DNA of 64,000 nucleotides from Sodalis sp. dw_96 (GTDB lineage Bacteria; Pseudomonadota; Gammaproteobacteria; Enterobacterales; Enterobacteriaceae): NCBI RefSeq assembly GCF_018449575.1, contig NZ_JAAVUT010000002.1, positions 310,001 to 374,000 of the forward strand, read 5' to 3'. Shown piece by piece: positions 26,686 to 41,058 of this stretch (position 1 is its first letter; each line of letters starts with the position of its first letter). The notes under the pieces were generated by a model. It saw only the letters and a program-made list of their open reading frames with translations, ran no database searches and was not told where the DNA came from. The position numbers and the translations under genes were made by a program.

Positions 26686-26746
26686 CGGCAGGCGGGCATA
26701 GAATTCCAGATGGATCTCTTCGTATTTGAGCAGCGAAAATGATACT
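26686..26746 (-). pseudogene. Remnant of a second Fic gene
   Basis: The minus strand reads LKYEEIHLEFYARLPA, against LKYEEIHMEFFARLFA in the Fic protein at 16.6-18.1 kb. A 22-base stretch is identical (26710-26731 and 17938-17959). Two bases later, another 14-base identity (26733-26746) matches 18163-18176, upstream of the intact Fic gene. So about 200 bases are missing from this copy. It is a short paralogous relic next to abiEi. Confidence 0.7.
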
Positions 26747-26978
26747 CGGCAACGTGCCAGCGAACGGGATATTTGTTCGCCTTGAAAAAGCGCCTTCGGT
26801 CAACAGCATAATTCTTTGGATGATGCTTGCCTTGTAAAGCTGCCACTATAATAAAGCGTTGAAGTGAAGCGCTTATCGACTCTGACGGAATCTTCACTGA
26901 TTGGAAAACCCGCCAGGAGCACTGAAATCGGCTAAAAGCATCATCAAAATTCTGCCAACTCTGTCTGGCAGCAAGTTT

Positions 26979-27224
26979 TCAATCCGGTCCTCCCTCCGTG
27001 ACTTGCCCATTTGTTATAATTTGATAGCGGGAAGGCCAGATCTCCTCGGGACGTTTACCTAGCACTTCCGAGATTAAGCGTTCACCTTTTGGCCAATGCC
27101 GTGTCAAAGTATTCGCCAATGTAGACGAAGCCAACCCCGCCGAACGAGAAATCGCCGCCAGCGATGTCCCCTTCTTCCTTACGCCTGCAATAATATCAGC
27201 AGGATGCCAATCATGTTGCTCCAT
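26979..27224 (-). CDS. Ner/SfsB (Nlp)-like transcriptional regulator
   Basis: 81 residues: DWHPADIIAGVRKKGTSLAAISRSAGLASSTLANTL followed by PKGERLISEVLGKRPEEIWPSRY. This is the Ner/Nlp DNA-binding family found in Mu-like phages and as SfsB in E. coli. AAGGAA lies five bases before the ATG. It diverges from an Xre-like regulator 60 bases away, an arrangement seen in phage switch regions. Phage origin is inference. Confidence 0.88.
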   Translation of the reverse strand: MEQHDWHPADIIAGVRKKGTSLAAISRSAGLASSTLANTLTRHWPKGERLISEVLGKRPEEIWPSRYQIITNGQVTEGGPD

Positions 27225-27334
27225 ACCATTCCTTAATAAGATGTTGACTATGAGTCATAATGCTAGCATAAAAATTAACGATTGTGACTAATAGTCCGTG
27301 GTCTGATAGGCAACAAAAGATAATGCTTATCGGC

Positions 27335-27553
27335 ATGAAAAAATCAACTGACATTGCCGTCCGCTTCGGGCTACGAGTAAAAACGCTCCGCTTGCAGGCA
27401 GGACTTTCACAGGAAACTTTCGCCGACAAATGCGGGTTGGATCGCACTTATATCAGTGGGATTGAGCGAGGCGTCAGAAACCCCACGCTGGAAGTGATAG
27501 CAGTGATTGCCAACGGTTTGGGAATTCCGCTAAAAGCCTTGTTCGATTTTTAA
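27335..27553 (+). CDS. Xre-family HTH regulator, controller-protein-like
   Basis: 72 residues from ATG 27335; an upstream GTG at 27284 gives 89. FGLRVKTLRLQAGLSQETFADKCGLDRTYISGIERGVRNPTLEVI is a complete Xre helix-turn-helix in the style of restriction-modification controller (C) proteins. No restriction or methylase gene is present in the window, so it could be an orphan regulator left by a lost R-M or phage cassette. No strong ribosome binding site is visible for either start. Confidence 0.8.
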   Translation: MKKSTDIAVRFGLRVKTLRLQAGLSQETFADKCGLDRTYISGIERGVRNPTLEVIAVIANGLGIPLKALFDF

Positions 27554-27960
27554 AGATTTTTGACTGCCAACCTGTTTTCAAGCAGCAAGATTAATTGTGG
27601 TAGGGACTTATAGCTGCTTTATTCAGCTTCGCCGACAATACGGTGCGGCCGACATCTGCCATCTCACTTAGAATTGGCGGCCTCAATGCTATCAGCCTTA
27701 CGGCTGAATGCCAGCGTCAGCCTGCCCGGCGGCGTGCCACCAACGGCTGGAGGCTAGGGTGATGCCATGAAGCTTAGCCAGCAGATGGTTTGATTTTTCA
27801 GCATTCTGTTCATTTAACTGCATTTTGGATTATGCAATCCAAATCTTTGCTAGGTTATTAGATCGGCTCTGTGACCACTTCCCACTACGCCGTAATGCAA
27901 CACCCGGCGGTCTCGCTTAGACACCCAGACGCAGCAAAAAAGGGGCCGTAGCCCCTCATG
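27554..27960. other. Intergenic region, probably degraded coding sequence
   Basis: About 400 bases with mixed composition. Patches such as GTCAGCCTGCCCGGCGGCGTGCC look coding in character, but no frame stays open or resembles a family I know. It separates the Xre gene from the truncated RadC gene inside the decaying island. Confidence 0.3.
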
Positions 27961-28287
27961 TCACAACCACCCGCGCTCCGCGAACGACATGGTATCGTTA
28001 CCGCCAATGATGATATGGTCGAGCGTCCGCACGTCCACCAGTTCCAGAGCCTCCCTGAGTAGCTGAGTAAGCCTCCTGTCTTCATCGCTCGGTTCGGTAT
28101 TCCCGCTGGGATGGTTGTAAGCGAGGATGACTACTGCCGCATTGTTCCGCGGGGCCTTTTTGACGACTTCACGCGGATGGACCGCGGTACTGGTAATCGT
28201 GCCGTAGAACATCTCGGCGTACTCAATCAACCGATGTTGCGTATCTAAGAACAGAAACGCGAAAACTTCACTCTCAAAACCGGCCAA
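27961..28287 (-). pseudogene. RadC/YeeS JAB-domain protein, N-terminally truncated
   Basis: The frame begins inside the domain at LAGFESEVFAFLFLDTQHRLIEYAEMF, with only a TTG as formal start. YeeS-type RadC proteins are about 150-160 residues, so roughly 45 are missing. The JAMM motif, normally HNHPSG...D, reads YNHPSGNTEPSDED: the first metal-binding His is Tyr. The end DHIIIGGNDTMSFAERGWL is the normal RadC tail. These proteins are carried by CP4-like islands. Both the truncation and the His-to-Tyr change argue against activity. Confidence 0.75.
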
Positions 28288-28324
28288 TTTGGTGCACAGG
28301 TAATACCAGCATCCCGCTCGATAC

Positions 28325-28657
28325 TTTCTTCTGTTTGGGGACGGTGGGCCGCTATTTGTTTGGCTTCAACAACACGACTACCAAATTGACTGGACTAGGG
28401 TGAATGACAAGGCCAGCGCAGCTGGATTGGCCGTCAAGGCTTCTAATGTCATCGGCGACGTGGCAGAAGTTGACGCCCATGAAACATACTACCAGGCGCA
28501 GTTTTTCACGATCAACATACCGACCGGGCAAACGGAAGATAACGCCCACATATACGAAGACGCCGCGCGAATGGCTCAGCCTACGCGGGCGGTGAATCTC
28601 AACCAACCGAAAAATGTCATTCTGCCTGTGAAGATCAAAAAAACCGGGGCGGAATGA
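28325..28657 (+). pseudogene. Unidentified C-terminal gene fragment
   Basis: An open frame without a clear start reads HDYQIDWTRVNDKASAAGLA, VAEVDAHETYYQAQFFTINI, then EDNAHIYEDAARMAQPTRAV and ends ILPVKIKKTGAE. The composition is convincing for real protein, and the downstream half has no competing frame. I do not recognise the family. GTG 28400 would give 85 residues, but there is no ribosome binding site. It is probably a fragment of a longer island gene. Confidence 0.4.
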
Positions 28658-29043
28658 TCTTTGCCCGTGAGGCAGCGGCGTAAAGTACAAGCGGTGCCAT
28701 GGTCGTTAGTGCAAATGACATCGAGAGAGCGGTAACTTCACTTGTCGCTCAAAGACTCTACATAGCGGAGACTAGATTGGGTGAATAACTGAGAACCTGC
28801 TGAGTAGCAATGGCTGGGGGATTACCGGGGTACCGACATGCCCACATTGACCAGATATGCGGTGAAGCATCTTCAATATCAAGGACAGACCATTGCTTAT
28901 TTCGCTGAATGCGACCACTGGTTTTGGTGATTCCAATCGCGCTTCATCCACAGGTTTTTTTCTCTTCTTAGATTTACTCGCCATGATCGGATTGCGCCAC
29001 ATTTCCCAGTGACTTTCCGCCCAGTTCAATTCGATAGCTGTTA
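28658..29043. other. Intergenic region in the decayed island
   Basis: A minus-strand frame near 28772-28983 starts MASKSKKRKKPVDEARLESP, lysine-rich, and could be a short gene of about 70 residues, but it has no supporting motif. The rest holds nothing I can identify. It lies between the unidentified fragment and the integrase remnant. Confidence 0.3.
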
Positions 29044-29295
29044 TCATGAGCGCGGGCAAAGTCGTTGTGTAGTCCCTCCGGTTTTTAGTACCACTGCCAA
29101 GGAACTACCGTCAAGGCTATACCGGCCAAGGGTGACGGTTTCCCGGTGGCCGTTAATGTGGTAGTCATAGCGGAAGGACACGGTACCGCTGGCGGTGACG
29201 GCCACATAGAGGCCATCCCGATCGGCAATTTTATAGAGCTTATCGCGGGGTTTTAGGCTTTTGAGCTTCGTGTCGGTGAGCACAAGGAGTAGCAT
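29044..29295 (-). pseudogene. Tyrosine integrase, N-terminal remnant
   Basis: The protein opens with LVLTDTKLKSLKPRDKLYKIADRDGLYVAVTASGTVSFRYDY, which is the arm-binding DUF4102 domain of P4-like integrases, then RETVTLGRYSLDG. After about 65 residues the match is lost and the frame soon stops, so the core-binding and catalytic domains are absent. It lies about 200 bases from the guaA stop codon. The 3' end of guaA is a known insertion site for genomic islands, which fits this position. Confidence 0.75.
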
Positions 29296-29421
29296 CCCAA
29301 TACCGTCAAAATCGGCTGACAGCGTACGATATTATGTTGTTCGAGATTACTACCTTTAAGCCAATACCGACAATAGTACCGACGAAAAATGCTTGCTTTG
29401 GACAATAGATATAGATAAATA

Positions 29422-29453
29422 TAAATAAAAACCCCACTTATTATCATGGGGTT
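29422..29453 (-). terminator. Rho-independent terminator of guaBA
   Basis: On the minus strand, AACCCCA pairs with TGGGGTT around a ten-base loop and is followed by TTTTATTTATA. It lies 47 bases after the guaA stop and is the expected end of the guaB-guaA transcript. Confidence 0.8.
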
Positions 29454-29499
29454 ATGTGTAGATCTCAATTGATAACAATAGCTATAAAAGCGCTGTAAA

Positions 29500-31077
29500 T
29501 CATTCCCACTCTATCGTCGCCGGCGGCTTACCCGATATATCGTAAACCACCCTTGAAATCCCATCGACTTCATTGATGATCCGATTGGAGACCCGTCCCA
29601 GGAAGTCATAGGGCAGATGCGCCCAATGGGCGGTCATAAAGTCGATGGTTTCCACCGCGCGCAGGGAGACCACCCAGTCATATTTACGGCCGTCCCCCAT
29701 CACGCCAACCGAACGCACCGGCAGGAATACGGTAAACGCCTGGCTGACCTTATTGTAGAGATCCGCTTTATGCAGCTCTTCGATGAAAATCGCATCGGCG
29801 CAACGCAGCAGATCGCAGTACTCTTTTTTCACGTCCCCCAGCACCCGCACGCCGAGGCCCGGCCCCGGGAATGGGTGGCGATAAAGCATATCGTAAGGCA
29901 GGCCCAGCTCAAGGCCTATGCGGCGCACCTCGTCCTTGAACAGCTCCTTCAGCGGTTCCACCAGGCCCAGCTTCATCTCTTTCGGCAGGCCGCCGACATT
30001 ATGATGGGACTTGATGACATGGGCCTTGCCGGTGGCGGAGGCGGCGGATTCAATCACGTCGGGATAAATAGTGCCCTGGGCCAGCCATTTTACGTCGGTC
30101 TGTTTGCCGGCTTCCTCATCGAACACTTCCACAAACACCCGGCCGATGGTTTTGCGTTTGATTTCAGGATCGGCGATACCGGCCAGGGCGCTGAGAAAAC
30201 GCGTTTCCGCCGGGACATGGATGATATTCAGGCCATACTTCTCGCCGAACATTTCCAGTACCTGGGCGGCCTCGTTCAGCCGCAACAGGCCGTTGTCCAC
30301 GAACACGCAGCTCAGGCGATTGCCGATGGCGCGATGAAGCAGCATGGCGGTAACCGAAGAATCCACCCCGCCGGACAGTCCGAGAATTACATGGTCGTTG
30401 CCGATCTGTTGGCGCAAACGGCTAACGGCATCTTCGATAATTTTATCCGGCGTCCATAACGCCTCGCAGCGGCAAATATCCTTGATAAACCGTTCCAGTA
30501 TCCGCTGTCCCTGGTGTGTATGGGTGACTTCGGGGTGGAACTGGACGCCGTAGAACCGTTTTTCCTCGTCGGCCATAATGGCGAACTGACAGGTTTCAGT
30601 GCTGGCGACGGTGACGAACCCGGCCGGAATACCGGTAACCTTATCGCCGTGGCTCATCCAGACATCCAGCAACGGCTTGCCGTTGACGCTGAGGGAATCC
30701 TTGATGTCCCTCACCAGGGCGCTGTCGCTTACCACTTCAACCTGGGCATAACCGAATTCCCGCTGCGAAGAGCCTTCAACCCGGCCCCCCAGCTGCATGG
30801 CCATGGTCTGCATGCCGTAACATACGCCCAGCACCGGGACGCCGGCCTGGTAAACATACGCCGGCGCAATTGGACTGTTATGTTCGGTGGTGCTTTCAGG
30901 ACCGCCGGAAAGAATAATGCCGCTGGGATCAAAAGCACGGATTTGCGCCTCCGTCACGTCCCAGGCCCAGAGTTCGCAATAGACGCCGAGTTCACGGACA
31001 CGGCGGGCAATTAATTGCGTGTACTGCGAGCCGAAATCCAGAATCAGAATGCGATGTTTATGGATATTGTCTGTCAT
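29500..31077 (-). CDS. guaA: GMP synthase (glutamine-hydrolysing)
   Basis: 525 residues from ATG 31077 ([22 protein letters not shown]), the same length as E. coli GuaA. The class I amidotransferase has GVCYGMQTM with the nucleophilic Cys, and QFHPEVTHT. The ATP-pyrophosphatase domain has [13 protein letters not shown]. The C-terminal dimerisation domain ends PPATIEWE. GuaA converts XMP to GMP. The frame is open to 31242, but the extra residues are not family sequence. It is the second gene of guaBA, about 190 bases after guaB. Confidence 0.97.
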   Translation of the reverse strand: MTDNIHKHRILILDFGSQYTQLIARRVRELGVYCELWAWDVTEAQIRAFDPSGIILSGGPESTTEHNSPIAPAYVYQAGVPVLGVCYGMQTMAMQLGGRVEGSSQREFGYAQVEVVSDSALVRDIKDSLSVNGKPLLDVWMSHGDKVTGIPAGFVTVASTETCQFAIMADEEKRFYGVQFHPEVTHTHQGQRILERFIKDICRCEALWTPDKIIEDAVSRLRQQIGNDHVILGLSGGVDSSVTAMLLHRAIGNRLSCVFVDNGLLRLNEAAQVLEMFGEKYGLNIIHVPAETRFLSALAGIADPEIKRKTIGRVFVEVFDEEAGKQTDVKWLAQGTIYPDVIESAASATGKAHVIKSHHNVGGLPKEMKLGLVEPLKELFKDEVRRIGLELGLPYDMLYRHPFPGPGLGVRVLGDVKKEYCDLLRCADAIFIEELHKADLYNKVSQAFTVFLPVRSVGVMGDGRKYDWVVSLRAVETIDFMTAHWAHLPYDFLGRVSNRIINEVDGISRVVYDISGKPPATIEWE

Positions 31078-31270
31078 AGAAGGCGTATTCCAAGAGCGGT
31101 GGTCAAAATAAAACACCACCCGGCCGCGGCCGGGAAGAAAAAATCTGGGATGGCCAATCCTCGGCCACCCGGCGCTGAACGAGCTTTTGGCGACAAGCTG
31201 CGGGCTACGGGAAAATAAGCAACGCACTATACTATTTCGCAACTAGCCCGCAGCGCGCCGCTCCGTGCGT

Positions 31271-32734
31271 TTAGCCCATGCGGTAGTTCGGCGATTCTTT
31301 GGTGATGGCGACGTCATGGACGTGGCTTTCCTGGATGCCGGCACCGCTGATGCGGACAAATTCAGCCTTGGTGCGCAGTTCATCGATGGTGGCGCAACCG
31401 GTGAGTCCCATGCAGGAGCGCAAGCCGCCCATTTGTTGATGCACGATTTCTTTCAGGCGGCCTTTGTAGGCAACCCGCCCTTCTATGCCTTCGGGCACCA
31501 ATTTGTCCGCCGCGTTATCGGTCTGGAAATAACGATCAGAGGAACCTTTGGACATGGCCCCCAGGGATCCCATGCCGCGATAGGATTTAAACGAACGGCC
31601 CTGGTAGAGTTCGATCTCGCCGGGGGATTCCTCGGTACCGGCCAGCAGCGAGCCAACCATGACGCATGAAGCGCCGGCGGCAATGGCCTTGGCGATATCG
31701 CCGGAGTAACGGATACCGCCGTCGGCGATAACCGGAATGCCGGTGCCTTCCAGCGCTTCCACCGCATCGGATATGGCGGTGATTTGCGGTACGCCGACGC
31801 CGGTCACGATACGGGTGGTACAAATGGACCCCGGCCCGATACCTACTTTAACCGCGCTCACGCCCGCTTCCACCAGCGCGATGGCGCCGGCGCCGGTGGC
31901 GATATTACCGCCGATAATCTGCAAATCGGGGTATTTGTCGCGGGTGGCGCGAATGCGCTGCAATACGCCTTCAGAGTGGCCGTGGGAGGAGTCGATGAGC
32001 AGAACGTCGACACCGGCGGCCACCAACGCATCGATACGCTCTTCGTTACCGGCGCCCGCGCCCACGGCGGCGCCCACCCGCAGCCGGCCGTGTTCATCTT
32101 TGCAGGCATTGGGTTTGCGTTCGGCTTTCTGGAAATCTTTTACCGTAATCATGCCCAGCAAATGGAATTGGCCGTCCACCACCAGCGCTTTTTCCACGCG
32201 CTTCTCGTGCATTTTTTGCAGCACGACTTCGCGGGCTTCGCCCTCTTTTACCGTCACCAGACGCTCCTTCGGCGTCATTACCGCGGTGACCGGCTGGGAA
32301 AGATCGGTTACAAACCGCACATCGCGGCCGGTGATGATACCCACCAGTTCGTTGTCGTCGGTGACCACCGGGTAACCGGCGAAACCGTTGCGGGCGGTCA
32401 TTTCCTTGACCTGGGACAGGGTAGTTGAAGGCGTTACGGTTTTGGGATCGGTCACCACGCCGCTTTCATGTTTTTTCACCCGGCTGACTTCCTCAGCCTG
32501 GCGCTCGATGGACATATTCTTATGGATAAAGCCGATACCGCCTTCCTGGGCCAGTGCGATAGCCAGGGGCGCTTCGGTCACCGTATCCATGGCGGCGGAC
32601 AGCAGTGGAATGTTGAGACGGATTTTTTTGGTCAGTTGAGTTCCCAGGTCGGCCGTGTTGGGCAGAACCGTGGAATGTGCAGGTAAAAGGAGGAGATCGT
32701 CGAATGTCAGGGCTTCTTTTGCGATACGTAGCAT
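31271..32734 (-). CDS. guaB: Inosine-5'-monophosphate dehydrogenase
   Basis: 487 residues, full length. The TIM barrel is interrupted by a pair of CBS domains (about 93-205; [15 protein letters not shown]). The active-site loop [20 protein letters not shown] carries the catalytic Cys, and the flap region contains GSSDRYFQ. GuaB oxidises IMP to XMP, the committed step toward GMP. It leads the guaBA operon and is divergent from xseA, as in E. coli. Confidence 0.97.
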   Translation of the reverse strand: MLRIAKEALTFDDLLLLPAHSTVLPNTADLGTQLTKKIRLNIPLLSAAMDTVTEAPLAIALAQEGGIGFIHKNMSIERQAEEVSRVKKHESGVVTDPKTVTPSTTLSQVKEMTARNGFAGYPVVTDDNELVGIITGRDVRFVTDLSQPVTAVMTPKERLVTVKEGEAREVVLQKMHEKRVEKALVVDGQFHLLGMITVKDFQKAERKPNACKDEHGRLRVGAAVGAGAGNEERIDALVAAGVDVLLIDSSHGHSEGVLQRIRATRDKYPDLQIIGGNIATGAGAIALVEAGVSAVKVGIGPGSICTTRIVTGVGVPQITAISDAVEALEGTGIPVIADGGIRYSGDIAKAIAAGASCVMVGSLLAGTEESPGEIELYQGRSFKSYRGMGSLGAMSKGSSDRYFQTDNAADKLVPEGIEGRVAYKGRLKEIVHQQMGGLRSCMGLTGCATIDELRTKAEFVRISGAGIQESHVHDVAITKESPNYRMG

Positions 32735-32896
32735 AGCAATATCTCACCAGGGTGAATGTATAAAATATTGCCGTGGCATTATACAGAACCCAAACCCCTG
32801 CCTCCAGCTATTTTTTTAAAAAAAACCTTGATAACCGCTCCGCGATAAGTAATATCAATCGATTAAGTCTTTTTTAACTAAGTTGATCCGGCTCAC

Positions 32897-34279
32897 ATGC
32901 CTGCACCCGCCTCGTCACTGATTTTTACCGTTTCACGCCTGAACCAGCAGGTGCGCGAACTGCTGGAAAGCGAGATGGGCCAGATTTGGCTTACCGGCGA
33001 AATCTCCAACTTCTCCCAGCCCGCCTCCGGCCATTGGTATTTCACCCTGAAAGACGATCGCGCCCAGGTGCGTTGCGCCATGTTCCGCAATGGCAACCGA
33101 CGAGTGACCTTTGCCCCGCGCAACGGGCAGCAGGTGCTGGTGCGGGCTTCGTTGACACTGTACGAACCCCGCGGCGACTATCAGCTGATTGCCGAGAGCA
33201 TGCAGCCCGCCGGCGACGGCTTGTTGCAGCAACAGTTCGAACAGCTCAAGCAGAGGCTGTCGGCGGAAGGACTGTTCGATCAAATCCATAAGCGGCCGCT
33301 GCCTAGCCCGGCCCGCCGGGTGGGCGTCATCACCTCCGCCAGCGGCGCGGCGTTGCACGATATACTGAACGTCCTGCGCCGACGGGATCCGTCGCTGCCG
33401 GTGGTGATTTACCCGACGTCGGTTCAGGGACAGGACGCACCGGCGCAGATCGTGCGGGCCATTGAAACCGCCAACCGCCGGCAGGAGTGCGATGTCCTCA
33501 TCGTCGGGCGCGGCGGCGGTTCACTGGAAGATTTATGGAGTTTTAACGACGAGCGGGTGGCGCGGGCCATTTTTGCCAGCATATTGCCGGTGGTGAGCGC
33601 CGTCGGACACGAAACCGATGTGACCATTGCCGATTTCGTCGCCGACCTCCGTGCGCCGACCCCGTCGGCGGCGGCGGAGCTGGTAAGCCGCAATCAGCTG
33701 GAGCTGGTGCGCCAATTGCAGTCACAGCAGCAGCGGTTGGAAATGGCAATGGACTATTATCTGGCCCAACGACAGCAGATTCTTACCCGCCTTCAGCATC
33801 GCTTGCAGCAGCAACACCCCCAATTGCGGCTGGCGCGTCAGCAAACGGCATTGATTAAACTGCGGCGCCGGCTGGACGATAGCGTGCAGGCGCAGCTGAG
33901 ACTGGCGCAACGCCGCCACGAGCGAGCGCAGCAACGGTTGGCGCAACAATCGCCGCTGCCGCGCATCGGCCGGGCGCAGCAGCAACTACAGGCATTGAAT
34001 TATCAATTGCGCGAGAGCATCACCCGCCGCCTTAACGGGCATCAGCAACGCTTCGGCATGTTATGTTCCCAACTGGAGGCGGTCAGTCCGCTAAAGACGC
34101 TGGCACGCGGTTTCAGCGTCACCACCGGTGCCGGGGGGGAGCTTATCAAACGCACCGGGCAACTGCAGCCCGGCGATGCGTTGACCACCCGTCTGCAGGA
34201 CGGCTGGGTGGATAGCCAGGTGGTGCGCATTACGCCGGAAGAGGAGATATCGAAGAAGACCACTGGTAAAAACCGCTAG
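32897..34279 (+). CDS. xseA: Exodeoxyribonuclease VII large subunit
   Basis: 460 residues. The N-terminal OB-fold ([34 protein letters not shown]) is followed by the catalytic domain with [32 protein letters not shown] and [29 protein letters not shown] long Gln/Arg-rich coiled coil (about 270-390) follows, and then the C-terminal LARGFSVTT motif. With XseB it degrades single-stranded DNA from both ends. It is divergent from guaB. Its last four bases overlap the convergent MFS gene. Confidence 0.95.
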   Translation: MPAPASSLIFTVSRLNQQVRELLESEMGQIWLTGEISNFSQPASGHWYFTLKDDRAQVRCAMFRNGNRRVTFAPRNGQQVLVRASLTLYEPRGDYQLIAESMQPAGDGLLQQQFEQLKQRLSAEGLFDQIHKRPLPSPARRVGVITSASGAALHDILNVLRRRDPSLPVVIYPTSVQGQDAPAQIVRAIETANRRQECDVLIVGRGGGSLEDLWSFNDERVARAIFASILPVVSAVGHETDVTIADFVADLRAPTPSAAAELVSRNQLELVRQLQSQQQRLEMAMDYYLAQRQQILTRLQHRLQQQHPQLRLARQQTALIKLRRRLDDSVQAQLRLAQRRHERAQQRLAQQSPLPRIGRAQQQLQALNYQLRESITRRLNGHQQRFGMLCSQLEAVSPLKTLARGFSVTTGAGGELIKRTGQLQPGDALTTRLQDGWVDSQVVRITPEEEISKKTTGKNR

Positions 34280-35481
34280 CGCGCTGCCGCCGACCGCGCA
34301 ACGACGTTATACAACGCCCCGATAAACAATAAAACGCAGGTGCCGAGAAAAACCGGGCGCATGCCGAAATGGCCGCCGATCACGCCCCCCAGCAGCGGCC
34401 CCGCCACCTGGCCGACATATTGAGCCGAGGTGGAATACCCCAGCATTTTACCGGCAATCTTGTCCGGGACATTGTGACGGATAACGCTGGCGATACAGGG
34501 CAACAGGCCGCCCAAGGCCAGCCCCATGAAAAACCGCAGCACCACCAGTTGCCAGCCTTGAGTGACAAATGCCTGAGGAATCAGCAATAGCGCCGCCGCC
34601 AGCAGGCAACCGATAATGACATTCCAGTGACCGCTGCGATCCGCCAGCTTGCCCAGCCTGGACGCGGATAAAATGCTGCCAAGGGCAGCGGCGGACATGG
34701 CGAATCCCGCCACCAGCGTCACCCGTGAAAACGACACCAACTGCCCCACATAGAGGGTAATAATCGGTTCGATGGACATATTGGCGATCATCAGCAGCGC
34801 ACCGGTAATCAACATGGCGACTACGGGTTTGCTCATCGCGGCGTCGGGCGCCGGTTCGGCGGCCCGCCTTTGCGCGGCGCCCGGTTCTTCTTTTAATAAA
34901 AAGCTGGTGGCAAGGAATGAGACGAATATAGCCGCTCCGGCGACAATAAAGGTGGCGCGAATGCCAATCAACGGCGGTAAGGTACCGCCGATCAGCGGAC
35001 CGGCGAAGTTACCGGCCATGATACCGGACGACATGACTCCCAGCGCCCAGCCGGTACGGGCTTTCGGCGTTTGGGTCGCCACCAGGATCATCGATCCCGA
35101 GGCATATCCTCCCAGCAAACCTGCCAGCAGGCGCAGCGCCACCAGTTGCCAGACGCTTTGCGCCATACCCAGCAGCGTCATGGCCACCGCCATGCCGAGA
35201 CTGGCGCGGATCAGCATCAGTTTACGGCCGTAGCGATCCCCCAGGCGTCCCCACAGCGGCGCGGTAAATGCCGCGCTGAAAAACGTGGCGCCATAGGCCA
35301 CCCCGGACCATTGGCTGATGGCGGCATGTCCTACCGCCCCAAGCTGTTCCACATAGAGTGGCAGGAAAGGCAGCAATAGCGTCATGGCGATAATGGTGGT
35401 AAAGGAACCGAAAACACAGACGAATAAATTGCGTTGCCAAAAACGACTGCCGTCAGCGATGTCAGCCGAGGTATTTACCAT
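34276..35481 (-). CDS. MFS multidrug efflux protein, MdtG-like
   Basis: 401 residues from ATG 35481 (AAGGAA six bases upstream); the longer frame to 35568 is not supported. Twelve transmembrane segments are apparent, with the DHA1 motifs [19 protein letters not shown] (between helices 2 and 3) and [18 protein letters not shown]. The arrangement [14 protein letters not shown] and [23 protein letters not shown] is close to E. coli MdtG, though identity looks moderate and I do not assign the symbol. It probably exports cationic or lipophilic drugs. Confidence 0.88.
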   Translation of the reverse strand: MVNTSADIADGSRFWQRNLFVCVFGSFTTIIAMTLLLPFLPLYVEQLGAVGHAAISQWSGVAYGATFFSAAFTAPLWGRLGDRYGRKLMLIRASLGMAVAMTLLGMAQSVWQLVALRLLAGLLGGYASGSMILVATQTPKARTGWALGVMSSGIMAGNFAGPLIGGTLPPLIGIRATFIVAGAAIFVSFLATSFLLKEEPGAAQRRAAEPAPDAAMSKPVVAMLITGALLMIANMSIEPIITLYVGQLVSFSRVTLVAGFAMSAAALGSILSASRLGKLADRSGHWNVIIGCLLAAALLLIPQAFVTQGWQLVVLRFFMGLALGGLLPCIASVIRHNVPDKIAGKMLGYSTSAQYVGQVAGPLLGGVIGGHFGMRPVFLGTCVLLFIGALYNVVARSAAAR

Positions 35482-35965
35482 GATAATTCCTTTAACCGCC
35501 AAAATACTCAGGCAATATCCGCTTATCCAGAAGGGATTTATAGCCATTAGAAGCAAAAATAATACCAATCAAATACCAATGAAAACAACTTCTACCGGCA
35601 AGATAAATAAATCAGAACAGACGAGCTGCTATTTATTCCCGGATTAAAGACGATCCGGTTGCGCGACGGATATTCTAAGGCAGAATCAACCTGAAAAAGC
35701 TTTTTTATCATCATAAAAAGATGGTAACGATTTGTTATCAAAAAGTTGTTTTTTACAAAATGTAGTAATATTATCTTGCTAAAACAGTAAGATAACAGAC
35801 ATAAGCTTTATTTATCTTAACCAGTCTATAACATCACTTTTTAGTTTACATAGCGGCGGTCGGCTAATAGAATCGAGATGGAATAGCAGACAGTATTGGG
35901 CCAAAAGCAATCTCAATAATATTGCCCTGCCGTATACTTACTTTTCATATATAGAGACACTGCGC
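35482..35965. other. A+T-rich intergenic region upstream of mqo
   Basis: About 480 bases between divergent genes, with several runs of A/T and a TATACT hexamer at 35933-35938, 28 bases before the mqo start, that could be its -10 element. No small gene or repeat is evident. Confidence 0.4.
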
Positions 35966-37576
35966 ATGAAAGAGCATTTCGTCGCGGGCCTTTGCATGAA
36001 TCTGTTGGCGTCTGCCCAACGGCAAAAGGCCGCGAACAACCCACCGGTGGATGTGATCCTTATCGGCGGCGGGGTCATGAGCGCCACGCTGGGCGCCCTT
36101 CTCAAGGAGCTTGAGCCCGACTGGACTATTCAACTGTATGAACGCCTGGATAAAATAGCGGAAGAGAGTTCAAACGGCTGGAATAATGCCGGCACCGGCC
36201 ACGCGGCGTACTGCGAGCTGAATTACACTCCGGAACGGGCAGATGGCTCTATTGATATTTCCAAAGCGGTTTCTGTCAACGAGTCTTTTGAAGTTTCCCG
36301 CCAATTCTGGTCCTACCTGGTTAAAAACCGGCGGGTGGGCGCACCGGAAACCTTTATAAATAATGTCCCGCATATGAGTTTTGTCTGGGGCGAAGAAGAT
36401 GTGAATTTCCTGCGCAAGCGCTATGAGACATTACAGCAAAGCACGCTGTTTCATGGCATGGAATATACGGAAGACAGCCATGTGATTAAACAGTGGGCGC
36501 CCATGATTATGGAGGGCCGCGAACCTTTTCAAAAAGTGGCGGCCACCCGGATGGCAATGGGCACCGACGTCAATTTCGGCGAATTGACCCGCCAGATGTT
36601 GGCGTCGCTGGCGCAACGGGATGGGTTCGATTTGCACCTCAAGCATGAGGTGGTGAATATTACGCGCGGAGAAGACGCGACATGGGAGATTACCGTCGCC
36701 GATTTGAACAACGACGGCAAACGCTCGAGCGTCCGCGCCCGCCATGTGTTTATCGGCGCCGGCGGTGCGGCCCTGACGCTATTGCAAAAATCGGGCATTC
36801 CGGCGGCGCGGGGTTATGCCGGTTTTCCGGTGGGGGGCAAATTTCTGGTTACCACCCGGCCCGATATCGTTGATCACCATCTGGCAAAAGTGTATGGAAA
36901 AGCCTCGGTTGGCGCCCCGCCGATGTCGGTGCCGCATATCGATACCCGAATGCTGGATGGAGAACGTTCCCTGTTGTTCGGGCCTTATGCCACTTTCAGC
37001 AGTAAATTCCTGAAACGGGGATCCTGGTTCGATCTGTTTTCCTCGCTGAACCGGCATAATCTGCTGCCGATGTTCCGCGTCGGTTGGGATAATCTGAATC
37101 TGCTGCGTTATCTGATAAGCCAGGCGCTGATGTCGGATAAAAATCGCCTGGCGGCATTGCAGGCTTATTATCCCGAGGCCCGGTTGGAGGACTGGCAATT
37201 AATCGATGCCGGCCAGCGGGTACAGATCATCAAAAAAGATCGGGTCAAGGGGGGCATTCTACAGTTCGGCACCGAGATGGTCAGCGCGAACGACGGCTCG
37301 CTGTCGGCGTTGCTCGGGGCATCGCCGGGGGCGTCCACCGCCGCGCCAATCATGCTGGAATTGATGAACAGCATGTTTAAGGACCGCGCGGCATCGCCGG
37401 CCTGGCGTGACAAATTGCAAGAGATCATCCCATCCTATGGACGGCCCCTAAGCGGCGATGCGGAGTTGACCAACCGGATCCACGCCTATACCAGCCGCCT
37501 GCTGCACCTGAACTATGCAGAAGCCGGACAGCCGGGGGCAACCGATACATGGGGAACGCTGCCCAAGGTTATCTGA
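35966..37576 (+). CDS. mqo: Malate:quinone oxidoreductase
   Basis: 536 residues. The FAD-binding start [22 protein letters not shown] is followed by family blocks [38 protein letters not shown] and GAGG-type FAD contacts, and ends [15 protein letters not shown]. Mqo is a peripheral membrane flavoprotein that oxidises malate to oxaloacetate and reduces quinone, as an alternative to malate dehydrogenase. Length agrees with E. coli Mqo (548). It stands alone between the MFS gene and lacZ. Confidence 0.96.
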   Translation: MKEHFVAGLCMNLLASAQRQKAANNPPVDVILIGGGVMSATLGALLKELEPDWTIQLYERLDKIAEESSNGWNNAGTGHAAYCELNYTPERADGSIDISKAVSVNESFEVSRQFWSYLVKNRRVGAPETFINNVPHMSFVWGEEDVNFLRKRYETLQQSTLFHGMEYTEDSHVIKQWAPMIMEGREPFQKVAATRMAMGTDVNFGELTRQMLASLAQRDGFDLHLKHEVVNITRGEDATWEITVADLNNDGKRSSVRARHVFIGAGGAALTLLQKSGIPAARGYAGFPVGGKFLVTTRPDIVDHHLAKVYGKASVGAPPMSVPHIDTRMLDGERSLLFGPYATFSSKFLKRGSWFDLFSSLNRHNLLPMFRVGWDNLNLLRYLISQALMSDKNRLAALQAYYPEARLEDWQLIDAGQRVQIIKKDRVKGGILQFGTEMVSANDGSLSALLGASPGASTAAPIMLELMNSMFKDRAASPAWRDKLQEIIPSYGRPLSGDAELTNRIHAYTSRLLHLNYAEAGQPGATDTWGTLPKVI

Positions 37577-37756
37577 ATCGGTCGGTGATATTTGTGCCGG
37601 TGGGGGTGTTCCTCTGCTGAAACCCGCCTTGGCGATCATAGATTGCGATCGCCGCCGAAGGTTTAATACTTCGTGGTTTATCTTCCTATAACATTGTTTA
37701 TTATCTTAATGGCGTTACCCGTTACGACGCGATAAAACGATGAAGGCATATCATGA

Positions 37757-40927
<3,171 letters not shown>

Positions 40928-41058
40928 TATAGTTGTTTTTGTACAGGTTAACGATTGACATCGAGACCGGTTTATCGCTACCGTCTCTCTACGTCCATTG
41001 CCCAGCATAACATTGGCGTCCGAACCACTGGAACAGGCTTTTAACCGGAGAGGTTTAC

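Noticed and set aside
27850-27900. CTTCCCACTACG considered as a second copy of the guaA 3' end (attachment site)
   Set aside because: Only about nine of twelve bases match and the similarity does not extend, so it is not a credible direct repeat.
29253-29468. 71-codon minus-strand frame between guaA and the integrase remnant
   Set aside because: It runs through the guaBA terminator hairpin and has no coding character.
31078-31242. 55-residue N-terminal extension of GuaA
   Set aside because: GuaA from 31077 has exactly the family length, and the extra residues are not family sequence.
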